A stretch of DNA of 64,000 nucleotides from Dongia deserti (GCF_003574735.1 NZ_QORW01000023.1:1-64000); one strand, 5' to 3'. Shown: positions 17,049-26,118, counted from the first letter of the stretch. Notes: generated from the sequence alone by a model not told the origin. Program-made: numbers and translations.

Positions 17049-18830
17049 ATGCAAAGGTCAAAGCTGCCTGGTTCACGACTCTGGATCGCGGGTGTCTCCA
17101 CGGTTGCCATTCTGCTGGGCTGCGAGGGCCAACCGGTCAAGGAACAAGCCGCCAACGGCAACCAGCCAAGCACGCAGGAGGAGGCCAAGCTCGATTCGGC
17201 TGGCCTCCAGAAGAAGAAAGAGGAGGCGGTCGCGGCGGGCGGGATCGTGCCCCAGGCCGCCCCAATGCTACCCTATGGCGAGGAACAAGGGGCTGCTGCG
17301 AGTGCTCCAGCACCACAGGCTGCGCCGAACTACCCACCGATCCAGATCACAAGGGGTGTGCTGGAGAGTGACTATCAGTCCGGCTACCGCCAGCCGCCTC
17401 AGCCTGGTACAGGCGAGAACTACCTGGCCGTCAACGATGGTCCCGTGAAGCAGGTCGCGCAAGCGCCGGTTTCGGCCTTCTCCATTGATGTCGATACCGG
17501 CGCCTATTCCAATGTGCGGCGCTTCCTGATGAATGGCCGGATGCCGCCCAAGGATGCGGTGCGGGTCGAGGAGATGATCAACTACTTCTCCTACGACTAC
17601 CCGAAGCCAGAGGCCGGCGGCGATCCGTTCCGCGTGACCACGTCAGTGGTCCGCACGCCGTGGAATCCCGAAACGCATCTGCTGCACATCGGCATCAAGG
17701 GCTATCAGCCGCCGGCAGAAGAGCGGCCGGCCGCCAATCTCGTGTTCCTGATCGACGTGTCGGGCTCGATGGATCAGCCGGACAAGCTGCCTTTGCTGCA
17801 GGCCGGCATGAAGGTCCTGACCGACCAGCTCCGCGACGATGACAAGGTCACCATCGTGGTCTATGCCGGCGCGGCGGGCCTGGTGCTCGAGCCGACCGCC
17901 GCCAAGGACAAGGCGAAGATCAAGGCGGCGCTGGACCGGCTGAAGGCAGGCGGATCGACCGCAGGCGGCGAAGGCCTCGCGCTCGCCTATGCCAAGGCCA
18001 AGGAAGCGAAGATCGAGGGTGGCATCAACCGCATCATTCTGGCGACCGACGGGGACTTCAATGTCGGCGTCACCGATATCGGACAGCTGAAGGACATGGT
18101 GGAGGACGCGCGCGACAGCGGCGTGTCGCTCACCACCCTTGGGTTCGGCGAAGGCAATTACAACGATGCGCTGATGGAGCAGATCGCCGATGTCGGCAAC
18201 GGCAATTACGGCTATGTCGATTCGCTTAAGGAGGCGAAGCGGCTGCTCTCCGATCAGCTCTCCGGCACGATCCAGACCATCGCCAAGGACGTGAAGATCC
18301 AGATCGAGTTCAATCCTCGCGTGGTCGCGGAATATCGCCTGATCGGGTATGAGAACCGCGCGCTCAACCGCGAGGACTTCAACAATGACCGAAAGGACGC
18401 GGGCGAGATCGGCGCCGGCCACACCGTGACTGCGATCTACGAGATCGCGGTTAAAGGGTCCAAGGGGCTCGCGATCGACCCGCTGCGCTATGGCGAACAT
18501 GCGGATGAGCGGGTCGACCCCAGGGCAGCCGAGTTCGGGTTCCTGCGTCTGCGCTACAAGGCGCCGGATGCCAATGTCTCCAAGCTGATCGAGACCCCGC
18601 TGCCGGTGGCCGCGCTGGAGAACGCGGACGATGCGCCCTCCGATGCGCACTTTGCAGCGGCCGTCGCTGCCTTCGGGCAGAAGCTGCGCGGCGGCGATTA
18701 TGTCGGCGTGTTCGGCTACGACCAGATCGCGGAGGCCGCCCGCGCCTCTCGCGGCGATGACGGCGACGGCTATCGCGCCGAGTTCATCGAGCTGGTGGAG
18801 ATGGCGCGGGCGCTCGACAACGGGTCCTAA
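17049..18830 (+). CDS. VWA-domain lipoprotein, YfbK type
   Basis: 593 residues. The lipobox ILLGC places the lipidated Cys at residue 25, then comes a Gln/Pro-rich linker to about 130. The von Willebrand A domain (about 220-410) has the full metal site: DVSGSMD, a central Thr, and ATDGDFNVG. An N-terminal VWFA-associated block (FSIDVDTGAYSNVRRFL, about 140-210) and the C-terminal DUF3520 region are those of E. coli YfbK. The family is a secreted or outer-membrane-anchored lipoprotein of unknown function. AAGGGGAAGG upstream of the ATG is a good ribosome site. The next gene is a membrane protease-like protein, possibly co-transcribed. Confidence 0.93.
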   Translation: MQRSKLPGSRLWIAGVSTVAILLGCEGQPVKEQAANGNQPSTQEEAKLDSAGLQKKKEEAVAAGGIVPQAAPMLPYGEEQGAAASAPAPQAAPNYPPIQITRGVLESDYQSGYRQPPQPGTGENYLAVNDGPVKQVAQAPVSAFSIDVDTGAYSNVRRFLMNGRMPPKDAVRVEEMINYFSYDYPKPEAGGDPFRVTTSVVRTPWNPETHLLHIGIKGYQPPAEERPAANLVFLIDVSGSMDQPDKLPLLQAGMKVLTDQLRDDDKVTIVVYAGAAGLVLEPTAAKDKAKIKAALDRLKAGGSTAGGEGLALAYAKAKEAKIEGGINRIILATDGDFNVGVTDIGQLKDMVEDARDSGVSLTTLGFGEGNYNDALMEQIADVGNGNYGYVDSLKEAKRLLSDQLSGTIQTIAKDVKIQIEFNPRVVAEYRLIGYENRALNREDFNNDRKDAGEIGAGHTVTAIYEIAVKGSKGLAIDPLRYGEHADERVDPRAAEFGFLRLRYKAPDANVSKLIETPLPVAALENADDAPSDAHFAAAVAAFGQKLRGGDYVGVFGYDQIAEAARASRGDDGDGYRAEFIELVEMARALDNGS

Positions 18831-18934
18831 CCTCACTCTAACCACGTCCTCCTTCCAAAAACTGGGGCGGCCGCTGTTGCCTTGGCACGGTGGCCGCCCA
18901 ACCTTATGATCGAGTTCGGACTGGAGGGCATCAG

Positions 18935-19630
18935 GTGAGACACTCGGTCGGATTCTGGCTGCTGATATTGCTGGGCGGGACGGTGGCGCTGGTCTTCTTC
19001 CTGGAGCAGCTGTTTCCCGGTACGCTGGACAATCCCGATACGCGCATGAGCATCATCTACCGGGTGGGCTGGATCGCGCTGATCGGTGCGTCGGTCCTGA
19101 CCTTCGCGCGCGCCCGGCCTCAGAGCGCGCTGCGTAATGCGGCGATTTGGGCGGTAATCTTCGTCGTCCTGACCGGCATCATATCCTTCAAGGAAGATGT
19201 CGCTTTTGTCGGGAAGCGGTTCATGGGCGGGCTCTCGCCCATGCAAGGGATGGCGCACGACGACGGCACCATCAGCTTTCCCGCGGGACCCGACGGGCAC
19301 TTCTACATCCAGGCCCTGGTCAATGGTAACCGTGTCACCTTCATGGTCGATACCGGCGCCACCGATATCGTGCTGGCGCCGAAGGACGCGCAGCGCATCG
19401 GCTTCGATCCCGAGGCCCTGCGCTTCGACCGCCTCGCCCAGACCGCGAACGGCACCGTGCGCGGCGCCTCGGTCCGCCTCGACGATCTGGTAGTGGGACC
19501 GATCGCCATGAATAGCGTGCCGGCCACCGTCAACGGGGCCGACATGCCGGAAAGCCTGCTCGGCATGGCATTCCTCAACCGCCTCAGCGGCTGGCGCGTG
19601 GAGCGGGGCCAGTTGACGCTGGTGCCTTAG
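18935..19630 (+). CDS. Membrane-anchored retropepsin-like aspartic protease (TIGR02281 family)
   Basis: 231 residues from a GTG six bases after GGAGGG; the longer frame adds 15 residues without a ribosome site. Three hydrophobic spans lie in the first 90 residues, then a soluble domain (about 115-231) with the active-site FMVDTGATDIVLAP (Asp near residue 144), ANGTVRGASVRLDDLVVG and the closing ESLLGMAFLNRL. This is the clan AA family with one DTGA per chain, so it should act as a dimer. The domain probably faces the periplasm. Substrates are unknown. Confidence 0.92.
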   Translation: MRHSVGFWLLILLGGTVALVFFLEQLFPGTLDNPDTRMSIIYRVGWIALIGASVLTFARARPQSALRNAAIWAVIFVVLTGIISFKEDVAFVGKRFMGGLSPMQGMAHDDGTISFPAGPDGHFYIQALVNGNRVTFMVDTGATDIVLAPKDAQRIGFDPEALRFDRLAQTANGTVRGASVRLDDLVVGPIAMNSVPATVNGADMPESLLGMAFLNRLSGWRVERGQLTLVP

Positions 19631-19708
19631 CCGATCAATGCTCCTTCGGTCAGCCCAAGGCCAAGCACTGGCAGGACGAAGGAGCAGGTCGCTAGCCGAT
19701 AATGTCGA

Positions 19709-20371
19709 TTACCGCCGCAGCACGCGGCGGCAGGCATCTTGGCGCGCTTGCCAGCCGGTCCGTTGCAGCTCCGGCTCGTCGTGTTCCTCGACCGGCCAGC
19801 CCAGGCAGAGATAAGCCACCAGGGACCAACTCTCCGGCACGCGCAACTGGCGGGCCGCCGCTGCGGGATCGAGGATCGAGACCCAGCCGGTTCCGATGCC
19901 GCGGGTGCGCGCCGCCAGCCAAAGCGTATGCACCGCGAGCACCGCGGAGTAGCGCAGAGTCTCCGGCATCGTCTGGCGACCGAGGCCGAGGCCCTGGCTC
20001 GTGCCTTCCTCGCAGAACACGGCGAGATGGCGCGGCGCTTCCTGGAGGCCGGCGAGCTTCAGGCTGGCATAAAGCCGCGCGCGCTCGCCGCGATAGCCGG
20101 CGAGGGCGCGTTCGTTCGCCGCGTTGAAGTTCGCGATGATGGCGGCGCGGTTGGCGGGATCATCGACGCTGACGAAGCGCCAGGGCTGCGCATTGCCAAC
20201 GGAAGGCGCGAGGCAGGCGAGGTCGAGCAACTCGTCGACGAGCGCATCGGGGATGGGATCGGTGCGGAAGCGGCGCACGTCGCGGCGCCAGCGCAGCAGC
20301 TCGCGCAAATCGTGGCGGAAGCGGTCATTGAATTGCGGCGAACGCCGGAAGGCGACGATTTCGCGGAACAT
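19709..20371 (-). CDS. bluB: 5,6-dimethylbenzimidazole synthase
   Basis: 220-residue nitroreductase-fold flavoenzyme that cuts FMN to the lower ligand of vitamin B12. The FMN-binding start RWRRDVRRFRTDPIP, the BluB signature LACLAPSVGNAQPWRFV (near residue 55) and GIGTGWVSILDP with the conserved C-terminal LCLGWPVEE are all present. It starts three bases after the stop of the B12-dependent mutase gene upstream, so it is the second gene of an ecm-bluB operon. Coupling the cofactor enzyme to a main B12 user makes biological sense. No other cobalamin synthesis gene is in the window. Confidence 0.93.
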   Translation of the reverse strand: MFREIVAFRRSPQFNDRFRHDLRELLRWRRDVRRFRTDPIPDALVDELLDLACLAPSVGNAQPWRFVSVDDPANRAAIIANFNAANERALAGYRGERARLYASLKLAGLQEAPRHLAVFCEEGTSQGLGLGRQTMPETLRYSAVLAVHTLWLAARTRGIGTGWVSILDPAAAARQLRVPESWSLVAYLCLGWPVEEHDEPELQRTGWQARQDACRRVLRR

Positions 20372-20374
20372 GGC

Positions 20375-22375
20375 CTAAGCCGCGCGCGAGTGGGCTGCTT
20401 CGACCAGGTCAACGATCTCGACCATGATGCGGCAGATGTCGTAGTCCTTGGGCGTATAGATGCGCGCGACGCCCATCGCCTTCAGGCGATCGGCATCTTC
20501 CGGCGGGACGATGCCGCCGACGACCAGCGGCACGTCGCCGAGGCCGCCCGCGCGCAGGCGGTCCAGCACCTCTTGCACCAGCGTGATGTGCGAGCCGGAA
20601 AGGATGGAGAGACCGATGACATGGACACCTTGCTCCTGCGCCGCCTTGGCGATCTCCTCCGGAGTCAGGCGGATGCCGTCATAGACGAGGTCCATACCGC
20701 AATCACGCGCGCGCACGGCGATCTGCTCGGCACCGTTGGAGTGTCCATCGAGCCCGGGCTTGCCGACCAGTATCTTGAGCCGCCGGCCGAGTTTGGAGGA
20801 CACCGCATCGACGCGCGCCCGCAGTTCGTCGAGATCCACAGCCGGTGCGTTGGCGGCTGCGCGTGATACGCCGGTCGGCGCGCGATATTCACCGTAGGTC
20901 TTGCGCAAGGTGGCGCCCCATTCGCCGGTGGTGACGCCGGCATGGGCGCAGGCGATGGAGGCGGGCATGATGTTCTGGCCCGCGCGCGCGTCGGCATGGA
21001 GCTGCGCCAGCGCCGCTTTCACCGCCGTCTCGTCGCGGCTCGCGCGCCACGCCTTGAGGCGCCCGATCGCCTCGGTCTCGGCGGTCTCATCGATGGTCAG
21101 GATGCCGCCATCGCTGCCGGCGGTGAGCGGCGATGGCGCGCTGTCGGTATATTTGTTGACGCCGACCACGACCTGCGCGCCGGCTTCGATTGCGGCGAGG
21201 CGCCGCGCATTCGATTCGACCAGACGCTGCTTCATGTAGCTCGATTCGATCGCGGCGACGGCGCCGCCCATCTCGTCGATCAGCCGCAGCTCCTCGCGCG
21301 CGGCCGCTTTCAGCTCCGCGACTTTGGCATCGATCACGGTGGAGCCGTTGAAGATGTCGTCGTATTCGAGCAGATCGGTCTCGAAGGCGAGGATCTGCTG
21401 CAAGCGCAGCGACCATTGCTGGTCCCACGGCCGCGGCAGGCCGAGCGCCTCGTTCCACGCCGGCAGCTGCACCGCGCGGGCGCGCGCATCCTTGCTCAGG
21501 GTGACCGCCAGCATCTCCAGCAGGATGCGATAGACGTTGTTCTCGGGCTGCTGCTCGGTGAGGCCGAGGGAATTGACCTGCACGCCATAGCGGAACCGAC
21601 GTAGCTTCGGATCCTCAACGCCGTAGCGCTCGCGCGTGATCTCGTCCCACAGCTCGGTGAAGGCGCGCATCTTGCACATCTCGGTGATGAAGCGCAGCCC
21701 GGCGTTCACGAAGAAGCTGATGCGCCCTACGACCTGCGGCAGGTCTTCCGCGGGTACGCGCGCCTTCACGCGATCCAGCACGGCGATTGCGGTCGCCAGC
21801 GCATAGGCCAGCTCCTGCTCCGGCGTCGCGCCCGCTTCCTGCAGATGATAGGAGCAGACGTTGGTCGGGTTCCACTTCGGAACTTCGCGATAGGTGAAGG
21901 CGATGACGTCGGCGGTAAGCTTCAAGCTCGGCTCGGGCGGGAAGATATAAGTGCCGCGGGAGAGATATTCCTTGATGATGTCGTTCTGTACCGTGCCCTG
22001 CAGCTGCGCGCGGTCGACGCCATGCTTCTCCGCCGCAGCGATATAGAGCGCCAGCAGCCACGGCGCCGTCGCATTGATCGTCATCGACGTGTTCATGCGG
22101 TCGAGCGGCAGGCCATCCATCAAGGCCAGCATGTCGCCGAGGTGGCTGATCGGCACGCCGACCTTGCCCACTTCGCCCTTGGCCAGCGGATGGTCAGGGT
22201 CATAGCCGGTCTGGGTCGGCAGGTCGAAGGCGACGGAGAGCCCGGTCTGCCCGCGCGCGAGATTCGTGCGATAGAGCGCGTTGGAGGCCGCCGCCGAGGA
22301 ATGGCCGGCATAGGTCCGGAACAGCCACGGTTGGTCCTTGGCTTTACCGGTGTGCGGCGATTCTCCCTGGTCCAT
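20375..22375 (-). CDS. ecm: Ethylmalonyl-CoA mutase (B12-dependent)
   Basis: 666 residues from the ATG after AGGGGCGCC. It converts ethylmalonyl-CoA to methylsuccinyl-CoA in the ethylmalonyl-CoA pathway. The N-terminal TIM-barrel mutase domain begins PWLFRTYAGHSSA and has the acyl-CoA mutase stretch LARGQTGLSVAFDLPTQTGYD (about 35-55). The C-terminal cobalamin domain holds KPGLDGHSNGAE (the DxHxxG motif, with the lower axial His), GLSILSGSH and VVGGIVP. It fits Ecm rather than methylmalonyl-CoA mutase because of its length, the single subunit with a built-in B12 domain, the sequence around DQQWSLRLQQILAFETDLLEY, and the nearby ccr and mcd. A TTTTGCAATGCAAT site lies 39 bases upstream. Confidence 0.93.
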   Translation of the reverse strand: MDQGESPHTGKAKDQPWLFRTYAGHSSAAASNALYRTNLARGQTGLSVAFDLPTQTGYDPDHPLAKGEVGKVGVPISHLGDMLALMDGLPLDRMNTSMTINATAPWLLALYIAAAEKHGVDRAQLQGTVQNDIIKEYLSRGTYIFPPEPSLKLTADVIAFTYREVPKWNPTNVCSYHLQEAGATPEQELAYALATAIAVLDRVKARVPAEDLPQVVGRISFFVNAGLRFITEMCKMRAFTELWDEITRERYGVEDPKLRRFRYGVQVNSLGLTEQQPENNVYRILLEMLAVTLSKDARARAVQLPAWNEALGLPRPWDQQWSLRLQQILAFETDLLEYDDIFNGSTVIDAKVAELKAAAREELRLIDEMGGAVAAIESSYMKQRLVESNARRLAAIEAGAQVVVGVNKYTDSAPSPLTAGSDGGILTIDETAETEAIGRLKAWRASRDETAVKAALAQLHADARAGQNIMPASIACAHAGVTTGEWGATLRKTYGEYRAPTGVSRAAANAPAVDLDELRARVDAVSSKLGRRLKILVGKPGLDGHSNGAEQIAVRARDCGMDLVYDGIRLTPEEIAKAAQEQGVHVIGLSILSGSHITLVQEVLDRLRAGGLGDVPLVVGGIVPPEDADRLKAMGVARIYTPKDYDICRIMVEIVDLVEAAHSRAA

Positions 22376-22413
22376 TGGCGCCCCTGATCTCAAGTTCCGC
22401 CATTAACGGCCTG

Positions 22414-22427
22414 TTTTGCAATGCAAT
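22414..22427. promoter_or_regulatory. Candidate operator and promoter region of ecm-bluB
   Basis: Plus strand TTTTGCAATGCAAT; on the ecm strand it reads ATTGCATTGCAAAA. The core TTGCATTGC is found again upstream of ccr (26119-26137). On the ecm strand a TATATT box overlaps it (22430-22425), with TGGACG 18 bases upstream as a weak -35. A regulator bound here would cover the start site. RamB/ScfR-type acyl-CoA regulators bind TTTGCAA-like words, so such a protein is a reasonable candidate. Confidence 0.5.
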
Positions 22428-22595
22428 ATAGGGTCTCAGTGTTCCCGTCGTCCAGCGCACGCCAGTATATGCTGCGGCGCAAAATTCGTTTGAAATCGAA
22501 AACCGAAATAATAACATACAAATAGTGCGGTGCAGCATAAGGATCGCGAGTCAGGGCCAGCGGCCACCTGCGCACCAACCAATGGAAATGGAATC

Positions 22596-22775
22596 ATGTG
22601 GCCCTATACCCAAGAAGAAGTGACCTGGCTTGCCCTCCCGATCGAGCGTGCGGCGGCTGAGCGAACCCAGCGCGCGATCGAGCAGCGCTGGATGAAGGAG
22701 GTCGGCGTCCTGCACCAGCCGGCCAATGACGCCGCCTGCGAAACGCGGGCGGCCACCGGTCAGCCCTGGCGATAG
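22596..22775 (+). CDS. Small hypothetical protein
   Basis: 59 codons from ATG at 22596, starting MWPYTQEEVTWLALP, with a helical middle (ERTQRAIEQRWMKE) and a polar end. The composition is protein-like rather than shadow-like, and no gene is on the other strand. It ends six bases before the likely TTG start of the patatin gene, so it may lead that transcript. The family is not recognised. Reality of the gene is moderate. Confidence 0.45.
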   Translation: MWPYTQEEVTWLALPIERAAAERTQRAIEQRWMKEVGVLHQPANDAACETRAATGQPWR

Positions 22776-22780
22776 CTAGC

Positions 22781-23866
22781 TTGGCGACCGCATTCGCTTT
22801 GCAACGCATTGCTGCGCGCCGCCTCCTGCCGCGGCGTGTTCTCCGGCTTCTGCTTCGCATGCGACGACAAGCCTGGCTGCAGACGCGGCCAGCCGCCGCA
22901 TCGCGGCTCGAGACGCGACGGCTCAACCTGGCGCTGCAGGGCGGCGGCGCGCATGGCGCGTTCACCTGGGGCGTCCTCGATCGATTGCTCGAGGAGCACC
23001 AGCTGGCCTTCGAGGCGATCAGCGGCACCAGCGCCGGCGCGATCAACGCAGTGCTGGTCGCCGACGGCTTGGTGGAGAACGGGTCGGCCGGCGCCTTGGA
23101 AAAGCTTGCGCGCTTCTGGTCGGCGCTGTGCGGGCAGACCGGCAGCTTGGAGACATTGCCCGGGCTGCAGCGCCTGCAGCATGCGAGCCTCGACCTGATC
23201 GGCAAGTTCCTGGCGCCCGCCCAATTCAATCCGCTCGACTTCAATCCGATGCGGGAGCTGCTGCGCTCGCTCGTGGATTTCGAGCGGCTGCGGCGCGAAG
23301 GGCCGGCCTTGTTTATCGCGGCCACCGACGCGGCGACAGGACGCAAGCGCATCTTCACCCGCGCGGACATTTCGCTTGAGGCGGTGATGGCGTCCGCCTG
23401 CCTGCCCCAAGTCCATCAAGCGGTGGAGATCGACGGCAGGCAATATTGGGACGGCGGCTATGTCGCCAATCCGCCGCTCATGCCGCTGATCAATCCGGCG
23501 AAGGCGGAGGACACGTTGCTGGTCCAGCTTATCCCGCTGACCGCGCAGGACGTGCCGCAGGATCAGGCCGGCATCAGCGAAGGGATCAACCGCATCATCT
23601 TCAACGCGCCGCTGCGCCATGAGATCGCCGCCATCGAGCTGATGGCGAGCCGCAAGGTCGCGCCCTTCCTGCGGCACCGCTTTCACCTGATCGACGCGAC
23701 GCCTTCGACGGCGGAGCTGCCGGCAGGCAGCCGTCTGATGCCCGACTGGCGCATGGTCTCCAAGCTGCGGCTGGACGGACGGCAAGCGGCCGATGCGTGG
23801 CTCGCCCGCAACCACACCGCCATCGGCAAACAGGCGACGGCGGATCTGCCGGCGATGTTTTTGTAG
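22781..23866 (+). CDS. Patatin-like phospholipase
   Basis: 361 residues. The patatin catalytic dyad elements are complete: oxyanion segment LALQGGGAHGAFTWG (about 49-63), nucleophile GTSAG (Ser near residue 84) and the Asp in DGGYVANPPL (near 224). Such enzymes hydrolyse acyl chains from phospholipids or stored polyester-linked lipids. The Arg/Leu-rich N-terminal 45 residues precede the domain; the TTG start is uncertain and a start near 22859 would remove most of that stretch. It lies between ecm and metZ. Its role in the ethylmalonyl-CoA pathway, if any, is not evident. Confidence 0.88.
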   Translation: MATAFALQRIAARRLLPRRVLRLLLRMRRQAWLQTRPAAASRLETRRLNLALQGGGAHGAFTWGVLDRLLEEHQLAFEAISGTSAGAINAVLVADGLVENGSAGALEKLARFWSALCGQTGSLETLPGLQRLQHASLDLIGKFLAPAQFNPLDFNPMRELLRSLVDFERLRREGPALFIAATDAATGRKRIFTRADISLEAVMASACLPQVHQAVEIDGRQYWDGGYVANPPLMPLINPAKAEDTLLVQLIPLTAQDVPQDQAGISEGINRIIFNAPLRHEIAAIELMASRKVAPFLRHRFHLIDATPSTAELPAGSRLMPDWRMVSKLRLDGRQAADAWLARNHTAIGKQATADLPAMFL

Positions 23867-23901
23867 GCGGTGATCCGAAGGAAAATCGCGTTCTACTCTT
23901 T

Positions 23902-24003
23902 CGTCATGCCAAGGCTTGGCCTTGGCATCCACGAGTTTTGAAGCGCGAGATCATGCCGCCGTGAGCAAGCTCGTGGACCCCAAGGCCAAGCCTTGGGGTG
24001 ACG
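23902..24003. repeat. Double-hairpin intergenic repeat, copy 4
   Basis: Bounded by CGTCATGCC and GGGTGACG. Left half CCAAGGCTTGGCCTTGG folds on itself and is followed by CATCCACGAG; the right half starts CTCGTGGACCCC and contains CCAAGGCCAAGCCTTGG. The CACGAG/CTCGTG pair joins the halves. It lies between the convergent ends of the patatin and metZ genes. Confidence 0.78.
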
Positions 24004-24016
24004 GAGTATGTATCGA

Positions 24017-25216
24017 CTACGCCGCGTCCAATGCCTGGCGCACATCGGCGAGCAGGTCTTTCACGTCCTCCAGACCGATCGACAGGCGGATCAGGCCGGG
24101 CATGATACCCTGCGCGGCCTTCTGCTCCGGTGAGAGGCGCTGGTGCGTGGTGGTCGCGGGGTGCGTTGCCAGGGACTTCGAATCACCGAGATTGTTGGAT
24201 ATGAGGATCAGCTTGAGCGCGTTGAGGAAGCGGAACGACGCCTCCTTGCCGCCCTTGAGATCGAGGCTCACCATGCTGCCGCCGGATTTCATCTGCCGGC
24301 GCGCGAGCTCGACCTGCGGGAAGTTGTCGAGCGTCGGATAGTGCGCGTGCGCAAGCTTGGGATGGCCCTGCAGCTCCTTGGCGATCCTTTCGGCTACCTC
24401 GCACTGGCGCTGCAAACGCAGTTCGAGCGTCTCGAGCCCCTTGAGCAGGATCCACGCATTGACCGGGCTCAGGCTCGGGCCGGTGTGGCGGATGAAAGGC
24501 TGCAGCGTCTCGTTGATGTATTTCGCGGTGCCGAGGACCACACCGCCGAGGCAGCGGCCCTGCCCGTCGATATGCTTGGTCGCGGAATAGACCACGATGT
24601 CGGCGCCGAATTCGAGCGGGCGCTGCAGCAAAGGCGTTGCGAATACGTTGTCGACGATCACCTGCGCGCCGGCAGCATGGCCGAGATCACACACGGCTTT
24701 GAGATCAACGAGGCGTAGGCTGGGGTTGGACGGCGTTTCCAGCAGCACGGCCTTGGTGGGTTTGCTCAGCGCCTTGCGCCACTGTGCAAGATCGCGGCCG
24801 TCAACGAACTCGGTTTCCACGCCCCACTTCGGCAGGATCTCCTGGACGATGTAGTTGCAGGAACCGAACAACGCGTCGGCCGCGACAACGCGATCACCCG
24901 CTTTCACCAGGCAGGCGAGCGAGGCGAACACGGCGGCCATGCCGCTGGCAGTGGCGCGCGCAGCCTCGGCGCCTTCCAGAAGTGCCATGCGCTCCTCGAA
25001 CATCGACACGGTCGGATTGCCGAAGCGGCCATAGACGAAGCGCGGGCGCGAATTGTCGAACGCGGCCTCCGCCTCTTCCGCCGAGTGATAGACATAGCCG
25101 GAGGTCATGTAGATCGTCTCGGCGGTCTCGGCGTGCTGCGAGCGGGTCTGGCCGCCATGCACCATCTGCGTGGCGAGACCCCATTCGGGAAGAATTTCGC
25201 GCTTGTAGTTCTGCAT
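24017..25216 (-). CDS. metZ: O-succinylhomoserine sulfhydrylase
   Basis: 399 residues; PLP-dependent enzyme of the Cys/Met metabolism family that makes homocysteine from O-succinylhomoserine and sulfide. Motifs are YGRFGNPTVSMFEE near the N-terminus, the cofactor stretch ASGMAAVFASL, QVIVDNVFATP (Asp binding the pyridine ring) and the PLP lysine in YSATKHIDGQG, followed by the long C-terminal domain with DSKSLATHPATTTH. The start codon after GCCAGGACG is chosen over an upstream ATG because that one lies in the riboswitch leader. Placed behind a SAM-II aptamer and terminator, its transcription should drop when S-adenosylmethionine is plentiful. Confidence 0.95.
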   Translation of the reverse strand: MQNYKREILPEWGLATQMVHGGQTRSQHAETAETIYMTSGYVYHSAEEAEAAFDNSRPRFVYGRFGNPTVSMFEERMALLEGAEAARATASGMAAVFASLACLVKAGDRVVAADALFGSCNYIVQEILPKWGVETEFVDGRDLAQWRKALSKPTKAVLLETPSNPSLRLVDLKAVCDLGHAAGAQVIVDNVFATPLLQRPLEFGADIVVYSATKHIDGQGRCLGGVVLGTAKYINETLQPFIRHTGPSLSPVNAWILLKGLETLELRLQRQCEVAERIAKELQGHPKLAHAHYPTLDNFPQVELARRQMKSGGSMVSLDLKGGKEASFRFLNALKLILISNNLGDSKSLATHPATTTHQRLSPEQKAAQGIMPGLIRLSIGLEDVKDLLADVRQALDAA

Positions 25217-25260
25217 CGTCCTGGCTCCCCCCGGATCGCCGGAGATCCTGAAATCCGGGC

Positions 25261-25294
25261 ACAAAAAAAACCTCGACCGGCACAAAGGTCGAGG
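25261..25294 (-). terminator. Terminator in the metZ leader
   Basis: On the minus strand CCTCGACC, loop TTTGTGCC, GGTCGAGG, then eight T residues. This perfect hairpin ends about 45 bases before the metZ ATG and begins about 20 bases after the SAM-II aptamer, so the aptamer probably controls its formation by transcription attenuation. Confidence 0.92.
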
Positions 25295-25312
25295 CGTGCT
25301 GAAATTCGCCAG

Positions 25313-25367
25313 GCACCTTTTAGCCGCTTGTTTAACGTGGCCGCAATCCGGTCCAAATCACCACGTG
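25313..25367 (-). ncRNA. SAM-II riboswitch aptamer
   Basis: Read on the minus strand, CGTGGTGATTTGG is followed by GGATTGCGGCCACGTTAA and then AAGCGGCTAAAAGG. This matches the conserved SAM-II pseudoknot: the first stem CGTGG/CCACG, the loop GATTTG, and the GCTAAA segment that pairs back with the loop. A TTGACT -35-like box (25405-25400) and an AT-rich TATGAATACAT lie upstream and could be the promoter. SAM-II is confined mainly to alphaproteobacteria and to methionine genes. Confidence 0.95.
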
Positions 25368-25559
25368 ATTGGGCGCATGTATTCATAAGCCCGCCGCGGA
25401 GTCAAGGTGGCGCCGCCCCCCGCCGATCGCATCGAACGCACACGCCGATAGCCGCGACAGAGACTTTGCCGGCTTGCAGATGAAGAATTTTATTTCCGCG
25501 CGTGCGCTTCTCGATCGAGGACCGCTCGCTCAATCTCCACAGCCTCGCTGGGGGCGCTC

Positions 25560-25802
25560 GTGGCGCGATGGTCGCTCGATCATCTGGAGAATCGCGTCGT
25601 GCCGATATTCGGCCGCGACCGGGTTATCGGCGACCGGCGCCTGCCGGACTCCACGCTGACGGTAGGGAACGATCGGGATTATGCAACCGTGCGCGCCGCC
25701 GCGGCCGGCTTGCTGCCTCTGCGTGAGCGGGATTGGCGGCAACTGTTCTTTTCCCTGATGACGCTGAAAGCCTCCCCAGCCGGTCGGTGCTACTCCCTCT
25801 AA
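25560..25802 (+). CDS. Doubtful 80-codon ORF in the 830-base gap before ccr
   Basis: The gap 25368-26197 has no recognisable gene. The best frame starts with GTG five bases after GGGGG and encodes RWSLDHLENRVVPIFGRDR and RAAAAGLLPLRERDWRQLFF, a plausible composition. In the next frame (about 25740-25849) a hydrophobic stretch ALTLTLVILWLLLA ends at a stop, so the region may be a frameshifted remnant of a protein with a C-terminal membrane anchor. No family is recognised. The rest of the gap, 25850-26040, shows nothing, and 26041-26197 is the AT-rich control region of ccr. Confidence 0.25.
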   Translation: MARWSLDHLENRVVPIFGRDRVIGDRRLPDSTLTVGNDRDYATVRAAAAGLLPLRERDWRQLFFSLMTLKASPAGRCYSL

Positions 25803-26118
25803 CGGCGCTCACTCTGACGCTCGTCATACTGTGGCTCCTGCTGGCCTGACGTCGCAGCGCACGACGAGATCGCTCAGATCGAGACGCCCCAAGGCCGCGA
25901 TCCTGTAGCATTGGTGAGGCGCGACCTCAACGCACGGATCGGTTCCTCCAGCGAGTCGCGCCGCAACCAAGCGGCGCGGCTGGGGTTATGGCTAGGACGG
26001 TTGGACCTTACCTGTCCCGCATCGCAGCACATCAGGATGGAACTTTATTTCCGAAATATCTTATTACTGGTTACTTTATACTTAAGTCGGAGGGTAAACC
26101 GGCACGATCCTGACCATT

